Shown here piece after piece: positions 26,273-33,623 of a stretch of 64,000 nt of DNA. The position numbers and the translations under genes are program-made. Origin of the DNA: Micromonospora sp. HNM0581 (GTDB lineage: Bacteria; Actinomycetota; Actinomycetes; Mycobacteriales; Micromonosporaceae); assembly GCF_012726175.1 (NCBI RefSeq), contig NZ_JAASAD010000001.1:434001-498000 (forward strand). Direction: 5' to 3'. The notes under the pieces were generated by a model. That model did not search any database. It was not told the origin of the DNA and saw only the letters and a program-made list of their open reading frames with translations. Position 1 is the first letter of the stretch. Each line of letters starts with the position of its first letter.

Positions 26273-26390
26273 CGGTATCCTCTCGCTCCCGGTCGATTCG
26301 TCTCATCGCGTGGCCGACCGCCGACCGCCGTTCGGCGACCCGGTGCACCATGACGGCGCAACCGTCCGGCGCCCGGCCCGTGCGAGCGCC

Positions 26391-27638
26391 TCAGCCTCCG
26401 GCGGCACGCCAGGTCTGATTCTCCTGCCCGGGGTTGCACTCCCAGATCTGCAAGGGCGCACCGTCGTCAGCATTCCAATCGCGAACGTCGAGGCACTTGC
26501 CGGAGTGCGGATTGCGCACCATGCCGTTCTCGGCGACCCAGATCTGCGCCGGCCCACCGTTGCAGTCCGCCAGTTGCACCTTGGTTCCGTTGTCCCGCGC
26601 TGCCCAGGCGACGTCCATGCACCTGTCGAGTGCCACGAGGGAACCGTTCGGACCCTGCGCGAACTGCTGCGCCGGGGTGCCGTTGCACTGCCAGAGCTGC
26701 AACTGCACGCCATCGGCTGAGATGCCACCCGGCACGTCGACGCACTTGTCGGCGTACCCGCGCAGGCTGAACGCGGTCCCGACCGGGTTTCCGACAGGCG
26801 GGGCGGGCGGCGCAGCCGGCGGGGCGGGCGGCGCAGCCGACACTCCGCCGTTGCGGAACGTCACCGTGAAGTCCGCGCAGCCAGGGCAGTTGAAGACGGT
26901 CTCGTTGCCGGGCACCTTGTCATGGGTGGACCACAGGTACGCGCGCGGGCCGAAGGGTCGCAGGGCTTCGGTGTACGCGCTCTCCCCGTCCCGGTTCGGG
27001 TTGACGCAGTTGATCCGGTCACCGGTCTGCGGATCACGCGTGGCGTGTGCGTCGGGGCAGGCGGCGAGCATCTGTCCGCCGGAGCAGTCCGTCCGGACGC
27101 AGCTCCCGGCGACGGCTGGGTTCGGAGCACCGGGCGCCTCGATCGTGATCACCACGGACAGCGCGTCGACGTAGCTCACGTTGTACCACGGTGCCACGGG
27201 ACTGTTCTGGTCGAAGTTGAACTCGGCCAGGCTCACCGGTTCCGCGCCCCGCTCGCAGTGATCCAGGTGGGGGCCGCAGTCACCGACGAGACACCGGAAC
27301 GTGCTACCCGGTTCTCCGCTGCACCGTTGCCGGGCGAAGAACCTGCCGCGCCAGTGACCCGGCTGCCCGTCGTCCGGTACGACGATGCTCTTCGACTCGC
27401 CCGGTGCCAGCACAGGCAGCCCGGTGATCCGTCGCGAACCGTCGCCGCTCTCACCTGCACCGACCCACAGCGTCTCCCCGGTGGCGTTGACGAACGTGAC
27501 CCGTTCCCCGGCGACGGCGTCGGAGCTGCTCGACATCACCACGACGAGACCGGCGGCGAGAACCGTCACGACGACGAGCGCTGCTCGGGTGCTCGTCCAC
27601 ACTTGACGTATCGGTGCCGAGAAGTTCTCCGTTGTCAT
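26391..27638 (-). CDS. Secreted thaumatin-like protein fused to a ricin-type lectin domain
   Basis: Protein of 415 residues. The signal helix lies at about 12-34 (ALVVVTVLAAGLVVVMSSSS). Residues 40-265 match thaumatin-like proteins: VTFVNATGETLWVGA, HWRGRFFARQRC, RCLVGDCG, VSLAEFNFD, NVSYVDALSVVI and CPGCADFTVTFRNG, with many cysteines. A short Pro/Ala linker leads to a ricin B-type lectin domain with three repeats (CVDVPGGISADGVQLQLWQC and similar, with QQF, QIW, QTW). Thaumatin-like proteins bind or cut beta-glucans, so a fungal-wall target is possible. ATG 27638 has GGAGGG upstream. The lectin part resembles that of the 19332 protein. Confidence 0.82.
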   Translation of the reverse strand: MTTENFSAPIRQVWTSTRAALVVVTVLAAGLVVVMSSSSDAVAGERVTFVNATGETLWVGAGESGDGSRRITGLPVLAPGESKSIVVPDDGQPGHWRGRFFARQRCSGEPGSTFRCLVGDCGPHLDHCERGAEPVSLAEFNFDQNSPVAPWYNVSYVDALSVVITIEAPGAPNPAVAGSCVRTDCSGGQMLAACPDAHATRDPQTGDRINCVNPNRDGESAYTEALRPFGPRAYLWSTHDKVPGNETVFNCPGCADFTVTFRNGGVSAAPPAPPAAPPAPPVGNPVGTAFSLRGYADKCVDVPGGISADGVQLQLWQCNGTPAQQFAQGPNGSLVALDRCMDVAWAARDNGTKVQLADCNGGPAQIWVAENGMVRNPHSGKCLDVRDWNADDGAPLQIWECNPGQENQTWRAAGG

Positions 27639-27667
27639 GTGGCCCTCCATTACGGTGTCCGGCGGAT

Positions 27668-27690
27668 ACACCCGGTTCGTTTCCGGGTGT
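27668..27690 (-). other. 8-bp hairpin at the expected start of the thaumatin/lectin mRNA
   Basis: ACACCCGG, loop of seven, CCGGGTGT. It lies downstream of the EI24-type gene and just after the ECF-type promoter, so it may be a terminator for the former or a 5' hairpin of the latter. Confidence 0.5.
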
Positions 27691-27698
27691 GGCACGCG

Positions 27699-27727
27699 CA
27701 TGACGGAGCAGGACCGCCCTCGGTTCA
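27699..27727 (-). promoter_or_regulatory. ECF-type promoter of the thaumatin/lectin gene
   Basis: Minus strand: TGAACC (27727-27722), 17 bases, (C)GTCATG (27704-27699). The start codon at 27638 lies about 54 bases after the expected transcription start. Confidence 0.62.
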
Positions 27728-27769
27728 CCCGGCACCGGTACGGATTGGCGCGACCAGATCGCCCTCGGG

Positions 27770-28561
27770 TCAGCTCTGCGTGATGGGGTGGCCGAGTGAG
27801 CGGCGGGCCAGCAGGGTGGCACCGGCTACCGCAGCCGGCATCAGCAGCACGGCACCGAGCGGGATCAGGAAGCAGACGAAGACCGCGACTCCGAAGCCGA
27901 GCGCGGTGGGTCGGTCCGCCTTCAGGGCCTTACGACGGTCCGGCAAGCGCTTGCCGCGTCGGGAGAAGGGCACGCCGGTGAGTTCCACGGCGAGCAGCCA
28001 GCCGCCCACCGCCGCACCGATGACCGGCACGACGGTCTGGCCGACGAGCGGAATGAAGCCGGCGACGAACAGCGGCAGACCGAACGACGCGGCCAGCGCC
28101 ACCATGCGGAGCGAGTCCGTGGCGCTGCGGCGCATCGACGGCCAGAACGGGACCGCCACCCCGTCCGGTGTACCGCCGTAGCGCTGCTCCACCCGTTCGG
28201 AGATCTTCTCGTAGAAGGGGTCACCGATGACCAGGGTGACCGCCGTGAAGGTGAGCACGGTGAGCAGGCCACCGAGACCGAGGAGGGCCAGTGCGGTGAT
28301 CACCCGGACCGCGCTGCGGGGCGTCACCGCCCAGCCGTCGGCGAACGGAGTAGCCATGGTGGCCAGGTCCTCGACGAAGAAGACCAGGAGAGCGTACGCG
28401 GTCAGGAAGACCGCCCCGGAGATCAGCGCCGGGACGACGCCGAGCAGCATCAGACCTGGGCTGCGTACGTAGAGGCCGACGCCCCGCAACAGCAGCGTGA
28501 CCCCGCCGACGAAGCGGCGACCCGCGCCCACGACGGTGGAGGGAATCTCGGATGCATGCAC
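27770..28561 (-). CDS. EI24/CysZ-type membrane protein
   Basis: Integral membrane protein of 263 residues of the EI24 family, whose bacterial member CysZ imports sulfate; the substrate here is not known. Four or more hydrophobic segments are visible, including GLMLLGVVPALISGAVFLTA, ALALLGLGGLLTVLTFTAVT and FGVAVFVCFLIPLGAVLLMP. The VIGDPFYEKISERVE loop is typical. GTG 28561 is preferred because a TACGCT -10 box ends seven bases before it, matching the leaderless pattern seen elsewhere here. A longer version from GTG 28666 is possible. The gene is divergent from the WYL regulator. Confidence 0.82.
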   Translation of the reverse strand: MHASEIPSTVVGAGRRFVGGVTLLLRGVGLYVRSPGLMLLGVVPALISGAVFLTAYALLVFFVEDLATMATPFADGWAVTPRSAVRVITALALLGLGGLLTVLTFTAVTLVIGDPFYEKISERVEQRYGGTPDGVAVPFWPSMRRSATDSLRMVALAASFGLPLFVAGFIPLVGQTVVPVIGAAVGGWLLAVELTGVPFSRRGKRLPDRRKALKADRPTALGFGVAVFVCFLIPLGAVLLMPAAVAGATLLARRSLGHPITQS

Positions 28562-28568
28562 GTCAAGG

Positions 28569-28574
28569 AGCGTA
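28569..28574 (-). promoter_or_regulatory. -10 box TACGCT, leaderless
   Basis: TACGCT on the minus strand, seven bases before GTG 28561; supports that start. Confidence 0.5.
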
Positions 28575-28715
28575 GTCACCGGTCGGCGCAGCCACCGATC
28601 GGCAGATCGCCGCACTCGGCCGAGGTCGATAGGATCACCTGTGGTGGGTGGGTTCACGCCGGTCACGTGGGAGTGGGCGCGGGGTGAGCGGGCACGGGAT
28701 GGACGGTGAACGGCG

Positions 28716-29711
28716 GTGCGGGCGTCCCGGTTGCTCTCCCTGCTGCTGCTGTTGCAGACCCGTGAGGTGCTGACAGCGGCGGAACTGGCCCGCGAGTTGG
28801 AGGTCTCCGAACGGACGGTGTACCGGGACGTGCTGGCACTCTCCGCCGTCGGCGTGCCGATCTACGCCGACCGGGGGCGGGCGGGCGGCTACCGGCTCCT
28901 CGGCGGCTACCGCACAAGGCTCACCGGACTGTCCCGGGACGAGGCGGAGGCGCTTTTCCTGGCCGGACTGCCCGGCCCGGCCGGCGACATGGGTTTGACA
29001 GACGCGGTCGCGGCGGCGCAGCTGAAGGTGCTCGCGGCGCTGCCACCGAGCCTCCGCGACGCTCCCGCGCGTACCAGCCAGCGGTTCCACCTGGACGTGC
29101 CAGGCTGGTATCACGAGACCGCACCGCCACAGTGGTTGACCGAGTTGGCCGGGGCGGTCTGGCGCGACCGGGTGGTCACTATCCGCTACCGGCGAGGGGA
29201 ACACGAGGTGGATCGCCGGGTCTGCCCGTACGGACTGGTCCTCAAGAGCGGGACCTGGTATCTGGTGGGCCGGGTCGGCGAGGACGTGCGCACCTACCGG
29301 GTGGACCGGGTGATCGCGGTCGAGTCGCACGGGGAGGGCTTCGACCGGGATCCGGGATTCGACCTGGCCGGCCACTGGCGGGCCCAGGCCGAGGCGTTCC
29401 TGCGCGGCATGCTGCGGGCCGAGGTGACGGTCCGGCTGAGCCCCGCCGGCCTGCGCCGGCTCCGCCACCTCACCGAGATCCCGTTCGGGTACGACGCTGC
29501 GGTCGCCGCCGCCGACGAACCCGACGGGCAGGGCTGGGTGAGGACCCGCCTGCCTGTCGAGTCCGTCGACGTGGCCTACACGCAACTGCTGGCGCTCGGG
29601 CCGGAGGTGGAGGTGATCGGGCCACCGGAGCTACGGTCGCGGCTGGCCGAGGCGGCGGGGCGGGCCGCTGCGCTGTACGCCGGCGGTCGACGGCACGACC
29701 ACACGGCGTAG
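28716..29711 (+). CDS. WYL-domain transcriptional regulator (DeoR-like HTH)
   Basis: Regulator of 331 residues. The N-terminal winged helix-turn-helix reads LTAAELARELEVSERTVYRDVLALSAVGVPIY. It is followed by the usual RAGGYRLLGGYRT and a WYL domain (TIRYRRGEHEVDRRVCPYGL, TWYLVGRVGEDVRTYRVDRV), then a C-terminal extension. WYL domains bind small ligands or nucleic acid. GTG 28716 gives the family's normal length. It is divergent from the EI24-type gene across about 150 bases, so it might control that gene. Confidence 0.92.
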   Translation: MRASRLLSLLLLLQTREVLTAAELARELEVSERTVYRDVLALSAVGVPIYADRGRAGGYRLLGGYRTRLTGLSRDEAEALFLAGLPGPAGDMGLTDAVAAAQLKVLAALPPSLRDAPARTSQRFHLDVPGWYHETAPPQWLTELAGAVWRDRVVTIRYRRGEHEVDRRVCPYGLVLKSGTWYLVGRVGEDVRTYRVDRVIAVESHGEGFDRDPGFDLAGHWRAQAEAFLRGMLRAEVTVRLSPAGLRRLRHLTEIPFGYDAAVAAADEPDGQGWVRTRLPVESVDVAYTQLLALGPEVEVIGPPELRSRLAEAAGRAAALYAGGRRHDHTA

Positions 29712-29788
29712 TACGACCCGCTCCACCCCGGCACCTGTCGAATCACCCTGGTGTCGTACCGCCCGGCAGTGCCGCCGGTCGGGCTGTC

Positions 29789-30703
29789 TCAGCGATAACC
29801 CGTGACGTCGGCGGGCTTGCCGGCGTCGACCACCTCGGTGATGTAGCGGTAGGCGTCCGGCCGGCTTCCGTCGACGTCGGTGAAACCATAGACCTTGGCC
29901 AGGTCGCCGGCCGAGACGGACCGGCCGCTCCAGCGGGCCCGGTCCGGGTCTGCGGCGAGCGCGACGACCGCCCGGCCGACGAACGCCGGGGTCTCCGAGA
30001 TGAGGAAGTGTGGATCCTTGGCCGCGCCGTCGCGCCAGTTGGCCTCGGTGACGCCGAAGTGCTCAAGCATCGCCTCCGACCGCAGCCAGCCCGGAGTGAG
30101 CGCGACCGCGGTCGCACCGTACGGCCGCAGCTCGTGGGCCCAACTGAAGGCGAGACGGTTCACCGAGGTCTTGGCCAGGTCGTAGAAGACCGATAGCCGG
30201 TAGTTCTCGTCGTTGTACGCCTTCGTACCGTCACCGATCTCCACGACAAGCCCACCGGGGCGGCGGATCAGCAACGGCATCGCGAAGTGACTGGTGATCA
30301 CGTGCGTGTCGACTGCCAGCCGCAGGGTCCGCAAGCCCGCGTCGAGCGGCTGCTCCCACACCGGCTTTTCCCAGGTGATGAGCGGATCGGCGCCCCACAC
30401 GTCGTTCACCAGCACGTCGAGTTGGCCCTGTTCGGCGTCGATCCGTGCGACCAGGGCACGCACCTCGTCGGGCAGCAGGTGGTCGGCCCGGACCGGGATG
30501 CCGGTGCCGCCGGCCGCGGTGACCAGTTCGGCGGTCTCCTCGATGGTTTCCGGGCGGTCCAGTTCGGAGCGGCCGGCGCGGCTGCTGCGGCCGGTCGCGT
30601 ACACGGTGGCACCCGCCGCGCCGAGTTGCACGGCGATCTGCCGACCGGCGCCCCGGGTGGCGCCGGCGACCAGTGCCACCGTTCCGGTGAGAGGTTTCGT
30701 CAT
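29789..30703 (-). CDS. Short-chain dehydrogenase/reductase (SDR)
   Basis: Rossmann-fold oxidoreductase of 304 residues. The cofactor motif reads VAGATRGAGRQIA, the Arg favouring NADP(H). The catalytic pair is Tyr/Lys in FYDLAKTSVNRLAF. The usual NNAG reads VNDVWG, a pattern of a subfamily often annotated only as 'SDR family'. ATG 30703 is conservative; GTG 30712, four codons upstream, would match a leaderless start. A near-palindrome at 30723-30747 overlaps the promoter and could bind a repressor. The substrate is unknown. Confidence 0.9.
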   Translation of the reverse strand: MTKPLTGTVALVAGATRGAGRQIAVQLGAAGATVYATGRSSRAGRSELDRPETIEETAELVTAAGGTGIPVRADHLLPDEVRALVARIDAEQGQLDVLVNDVWGADPLITWEKPVWEQPLDAGLRTLRLAVDTHVITSHFAMPLLIRRPGGLVVEIGDGTKAYNDENYRLSVFYDLAKTSVNRLAFSWAHELRPYGATAVALTPGWLRSEAMLEHFGVTEANWRDGAAKDPHFLISETPAFVGRAVVALAADPDRARWSGRSVSAGDLAKVYGFTDVDGSRPDAYRYITEVVDAGKPADVTGYR

Positions 30704-30722
30704 GCGGACCACGCTGCCATCA

Positions 30723-30747
30723 ATACCTGACACCTGATGGCAGGTAT
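30723..30747. promoter_or_regulatory. Inverted repeat ATACCTG-N11-CAGGTAT, probable operator
   Basis: Perfect 7-bp arms, with an inner CCTG-ATGG-CAGG dyad, 20 bases upstream of the SDR start and overlapping its likely -10 region. No adjacent repressor gene is obvious. Confidence 0.55.
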
Positions 30748-30804
30748 CAACGACTCGGGCCGTTTTTCGCAAGCTGCGGCGGCAGAAGGCGAGGAGGGTG
30801 GGGT

Positions 30805-31692
30805 TCACCCGTTCAGGAAGTCGGAGATGCGGCCACGCAGATCGGCGCGTTCCGTCCAGAGGACACCCGGCTTGTCGTACCGGTGCAGGGTGGCCCGGGG
30901 CAGCGCAGCGGCCAGTTCCTCCGCCACCTCCACCGGATGCAGGTCGTCGCCTTCGGTGGCGATGACAAGTGCCGGTGCGGTCACCTGGGCGAGCACGCCC
31001 GCGTCGAGTAACGGAACCTGCTCCGGCAGCTCGACGAGCCCGGCGGCGAGGCCGTGGCGCAGCAGATGATCCAGCCGTTGCCGCAGGTAGGCCCAGCCGG
31101 CCGGAGTGTTGCGTGCGACCGGGGGCAGTTCGGTGGCGACGGCCTCCGCCACCGCCGAGGCGTCCCCGCTCCGCACGGCCGACAACAGCTCGGTCAACCG
31201 AGCCCGGGCGACCGGTCCACGTGGCCGGTCGAGCGCGGCGGGAAGAAGGAAGACGAGACGCTCGAACCGTTCCGGACTTTCCGCGAGCAGTCGGCACAGC
31301 GCACCAGCGCCCAGGCTGGCTCCGAAGGCGCGCGTAGCACCGCCCAGGTCGGCGATTGCTCGCAGGTCACGGGCCAGGTCCAGGTAGCTCCACGGTCCGT
31401 CGGGCGCGTCGGAACGGCCGTGGCCGCGAAACTGGAAGAAAATCCGGCGGCCGTCGACGCCGCTGCCGAACGGGCGGGTGGTCGCGATTCCGTGGGCCAG
31501 CCCGTGCGCGAACACGGTGACCGGATCACCGACGCCGGTGACCAGCCGTTCCAGTCGTACGCCGTGCGGTGTGGCGACCAGCTCGGTTTCCGGATCGGGC
31601 AATGGTGGTCGCCCGGTCCGTGGGGCACCCGGACCGGGCCCCCAGGTGCGTGGTCCGCCGTCCGGTGGAGGTGGCCAACGAAAGGCTCTCAC
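30805..31692 (-). CDS. Alpha/beta hydrolase
   Basis: Predicted alpha/beta hydrolase of 295 residues. The nucleophile elbow is FGASLGAGALCRLL, and an oxyanion region reads VTVFAHGLAHGI. The late HRYDKPGVLWTERADL stretch sits where the catalytic His loop is expected, but a clean G-H motif is not visible. GTG 31692 overlaps the stop of the DUF2516 gene (GTGA) with AGAGGG upstream, so the two genes form an operon. The substrate cannot be told. Confidence 0.85.
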   Translation of the reverse strand: MRAFRWPPPPDGGPRTWGPGPGAPRTGRPPLPDPETELVATPHGVRLERLVTGVGDPVTVFAHGLAHGIATTRPFGSGVDGRRIFFQFRGHGRSDAPDGPWSYLDLARDLRAIADLGGATRAFGASLGAGALCRLLAESPERFERLVFLLPAALDRPRGPVARARLTELLSAVRSGDASAVAEAVATELPPVARNTPAGWAYLRQRLDHLLRHGLAAGLVELPEQVPLLDAGVLAQVTAPALVIATEGDDLHPVEVAEELAAALPRATLHRYDKPGVLWTERADLRGRISDFLNG

Positions 31693-32003
31693 CAGGACCC
31701 TCTGTTGTCACCCAGGTCGCGTAGCCCGACCCGGACGTCAAGCAGATAGATCAGTGCCGCCGCCACACCGATCAGCCCGAAGATGCTGAGGGTGGCGCGG
31801 GTGAGCAGGGTGAGCAGGAGAGTGACCGCCAGGATCGCGATCCAGCCGCCCTTCGGCAGGGTCCCGACGGCCGGGAAGGCATCGGACCGTTGCGTCACGG
31901 CGTGCACGAGAGCCACCCCCTGCACGATCAGTGCGAAGACGAACAGGATCAGATCGATCACCAAGCGGACGTCGAAGACGAAGATCGGTGCGGCGTAGGC
32001 CAT
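31689..32003 (-). CDS. DUF2516 small membrane protein
   Basis: Protein of 104 residues with three hydrophobic segments: LVIDLILFVFALIVQGVALV, GGWIAILAVTLLLTLL and LSIFGLIGVAAALIYLLDVR. The pattern and the P-K-G-G-W motif between helices fit DUF2516, a conserved actinobacterial family of unknown function. A TAAGCT -10 box seven bases before ATG 32003 supports leaderless expression. It overlaps the hydrolase gene by four bases. Confidence 0.88.
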   Translation of the reverse strand: MAYAAPIFVFDVRLVIDLILFVFALIVQGVALVHAVTQRSDAFPAVGTLPKGGWIAILAVTLLLTLLTRATLSIFGLIGVAAALIYLLDVRVGLRDLGDNRGSW

Positions 32004-32010
32004 GACGGCA

Positions 32011-32016
32011 AGCTTA
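32011..32016 (-). promoter_or_regulatory. -10 box TAAGCT, leaderless
   Basis: TAAGCT on the minus strand, seven bases before ATG 32003. Confidence 0.5.
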
Positions 32017-32072
32017 TGCCGGCGATCCCGAAACCGTGGCGACAGGACGGCCCGGGATCGCCGGCTACTGAC

Positions 32073-32861
32073 TCACTGGGTCCGCTTGGCGCCTCGGGGC
32101 AGCTTCGCCGACGGGCTGTCAGTCCGCTTGGTGGCGGTCTGCCGGGTGGTCGACTTCGCGCGGGTGGCCTTCTTCACCGCAGCCGGCTTGGCCTCCACGA
32201 TCTCGGCCACTTCGGCCGGGCTCGGCACCTCGGCCGGCGGAGTCTTCCCGGCGGTCGTGTCCGTGGACGCCCGCACCGGCGTGGTGGCGCCGGTCGCCTC
32301 GATGTCGCTGTTCACCGTGTCCGCTGCCTCCAGCACGCCGGTGCCCACCACGCGTTCGCCCCGCGCCACCAAGGCACCGTACGCGGCGAGCGCCCGCCCC
32401 TGCGCGGCCTGGGCACCGGCGACGACCACCGCGGCGTTACGGGTGGCCAACTCGCGCAGTCGGTCCAGATCGGCGGCTTCCCGCAGCTTGTTAAGTTCGG
32501 TCGCCCCGGGGAGCCGGTGCAGGTCCGCAGCCGCACGGAGTTTGTGGAGATCCGCGGCCTCACGGAGCTTGGCCAGGTCGGCGTGCTCGCGTAGCCGGTT
32601 CAGGTCGGCCGTCTGACGCAGCGCCCCGGCCGTCCGGTTTGCACTACGTATTGTGTGGTTGGCCTTCTGGCGCAGCTCGAAGCCGGTGACGACGGCTTTG
32701 CCACCGAGTTCGTTGACGACCCTGCCACCATCGGCGACCGCTCGGTCACGCAGTCCACCGACAACGGCGGGGAGTCTGCGCAACTGCTGTAGGGCCAGTT
32801 CACCGGCGCCGGCCGCAGCGTAGATCGGGGCGGGGATGCGATTGGTCCTGGGCTGTGTCAT
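32073..32861 (-). CDS. HBHA-like repeat protein with Lys/Ala-rich tail
   Basis: Protein of 262 residues with the layout of mycobacterial heparin-binding haemagglutinin: a helical body and a Lys/Ala/Pro-rich tail (AKPAAVKKATRAKSTTRQ). Residues 85-138 contain six exact-length 9-residue repeats of the form ADL-x-KLREA (ADLNRLREH, ADLAKLREA, ADLHKLRAA, ADLHRLPGA, TELNKLREA, ADLDRLREL), unusual for the family. No signal peptide is present, as in HBHA. ATG 32861 overlaps the XRE regulator stop (ATGA) with GGAGGAG upstream. Roles in surface binding or membrane/lipid organisation are inference. Confidence 0.75.
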   Translation of the reverse strand: MTQPRTNRIPAPIYAAAGAGELALQQLRRLPAVVGGLRDRAVADGGRVVNELGGKAVVTGFELRQKANHTIRSANRTAGALRQTADLNRLREHADLAKLREAADLHKLRAAADLHRLPGATELNKLREAADLDRLRELATRNAAVVVAGAQAAQGRALAAYGALVARGERVVGTGVLEAADTVNSDIEATGATTPVRASTDTTAGKTPPAEVPSPAEVAEIVEAKPAAVKKATRAKSTTRQTATKRTDSPSAKLPRGAKRTQ

Positions 32862-33511
32862 GTCTGCTTCTCCTCCTGGACCGCAGGCGCGGTCTTGCGG
32901 ACCACCGTGCGGGCGGCCTTCCTGGCTGGGGTGCTGTTCGGGGCGGGTGCGGGACCCGCTTCGGTCACGGCGACCGATTCGAGAACCGCCTCGGTCGGGG
33001 TACCCGCCGCGGTGGTGGGTCCGGTCGCGGCCAGGTTCGCCACGTCGGGTGCAGTGAGGCCGTTCGCGTCGAGGGTGCCGGTCGCGGCGGATCCGTCGGT
33101 CCGGTTACCTCCGGCCGAAGTGCGGTCCTCGTTGCTCGGCTCGGCAGCTGTCGCGGTGGCCTCGGCCAGTCGCGCGTTTTCCCGGCGAAATGTCTCGTAT
33201 ATCTGGGTCAAAGACTGTTTCTGGGCCATCGTCAGATCCGGGTCGACCGCGATAGCGGCCAGCACACCCTGAGCCTCCCTGTCGTCGAGCAACCCGGCTC
33301 GCAGGTACATCGCCGGGGTGGAGACCCGCAGCGCGCTGGCGAGCTGCTGGAGCACCTCGGCGCTGGGCCGGCGCAGGCCGCGCTCGATCTGGCTCAGGTA
33401 GGGATTGCTGACCCCGGCCTGATCGGCCAGTTGTCGAAGTGAGATCTTGGCGTTCCGCCGCAGGTCACGTATGAACCCGCCGACGTCGGGAAGGTCCTTG
33501 GAAGCGGCCAT
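32858..33511 (-). CDS. XRE-family transcriptional regulator
   Basis: Protein of 217 residues. The N-terminal helix-turn-helix (ISLRQLADQAGVSNPYLSQI, ERGLRRPSAEVLQQLASAL) is followed by a helical segment (DPDLTMAQKQSLTQIYETF) and an Ala/Thr/Pro-rich tail ending in a basic KAARTVVRKTAP segment much like the tail of the downstream protein. The ATGA overlap joins it to the HBHA-like gene. ATG 33511 has a TAGTGT -10 box six bases upstream, inside a cluster of GCTAGC/CTAAC sites, which suggests self-regulation. Confidence 0.9.
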   Translation of the reverse strand: MAASKDLPDVGGFIRDLRRNAKISLRQLADQAGVSNPYLSQIERGLRRPSAEVLQQLASALRVSTPAMYLRAGLLDDREAQGVLAAIAVDPDLTMAQKQSLTQIYETFRRENARLAEATATAAEPSNEDRTSAGGNRTDGSAATGTLDANGLTAPDVANLAATGPTTAAGTPTEAVLESVAVTEAGPAPAPNSTPARKAARTVVRKTAPAVQEEKQT

Positions 33512-33517
33512 GTCTCA

Positions 33518-33570
33518 ACACTAACCAGCACTGCTAGCAGCTGCAAGCGTAACGCTAGCCAGAGTTAGCG
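33518..33570. promoter_or_regulatory. Promoter and operator cluster of the XRE regulator
   Basis: The -10 box TAGTGT (minus strand, 33523-33518) overlaps CTAAC at 33521-33525. Two GCTAGC palindromes (33533-33538, the first within the perfect CTGCTAGCAG, and 33554-33559) have centres 21 bases apart, two helical turns. GTTAG at 33564-33568 closes the set. Confidence 0.6.
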
Positions 33571-33611
33571 AGGTCTCATCCGTCGGCTTGCGAACCGCTC
33601 GCGCCCGACCG

Positions 33612-33617
33612 TACCGT
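33612..33617 (+). promoter_or_regulatory. -10 box TACCGT, leaderless
   Basis: Six bases before GTG 33624; decides that start over in-frame codons upstream. Confidence 0.5.
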
Positions 33618-33623
33618 CCTGCG

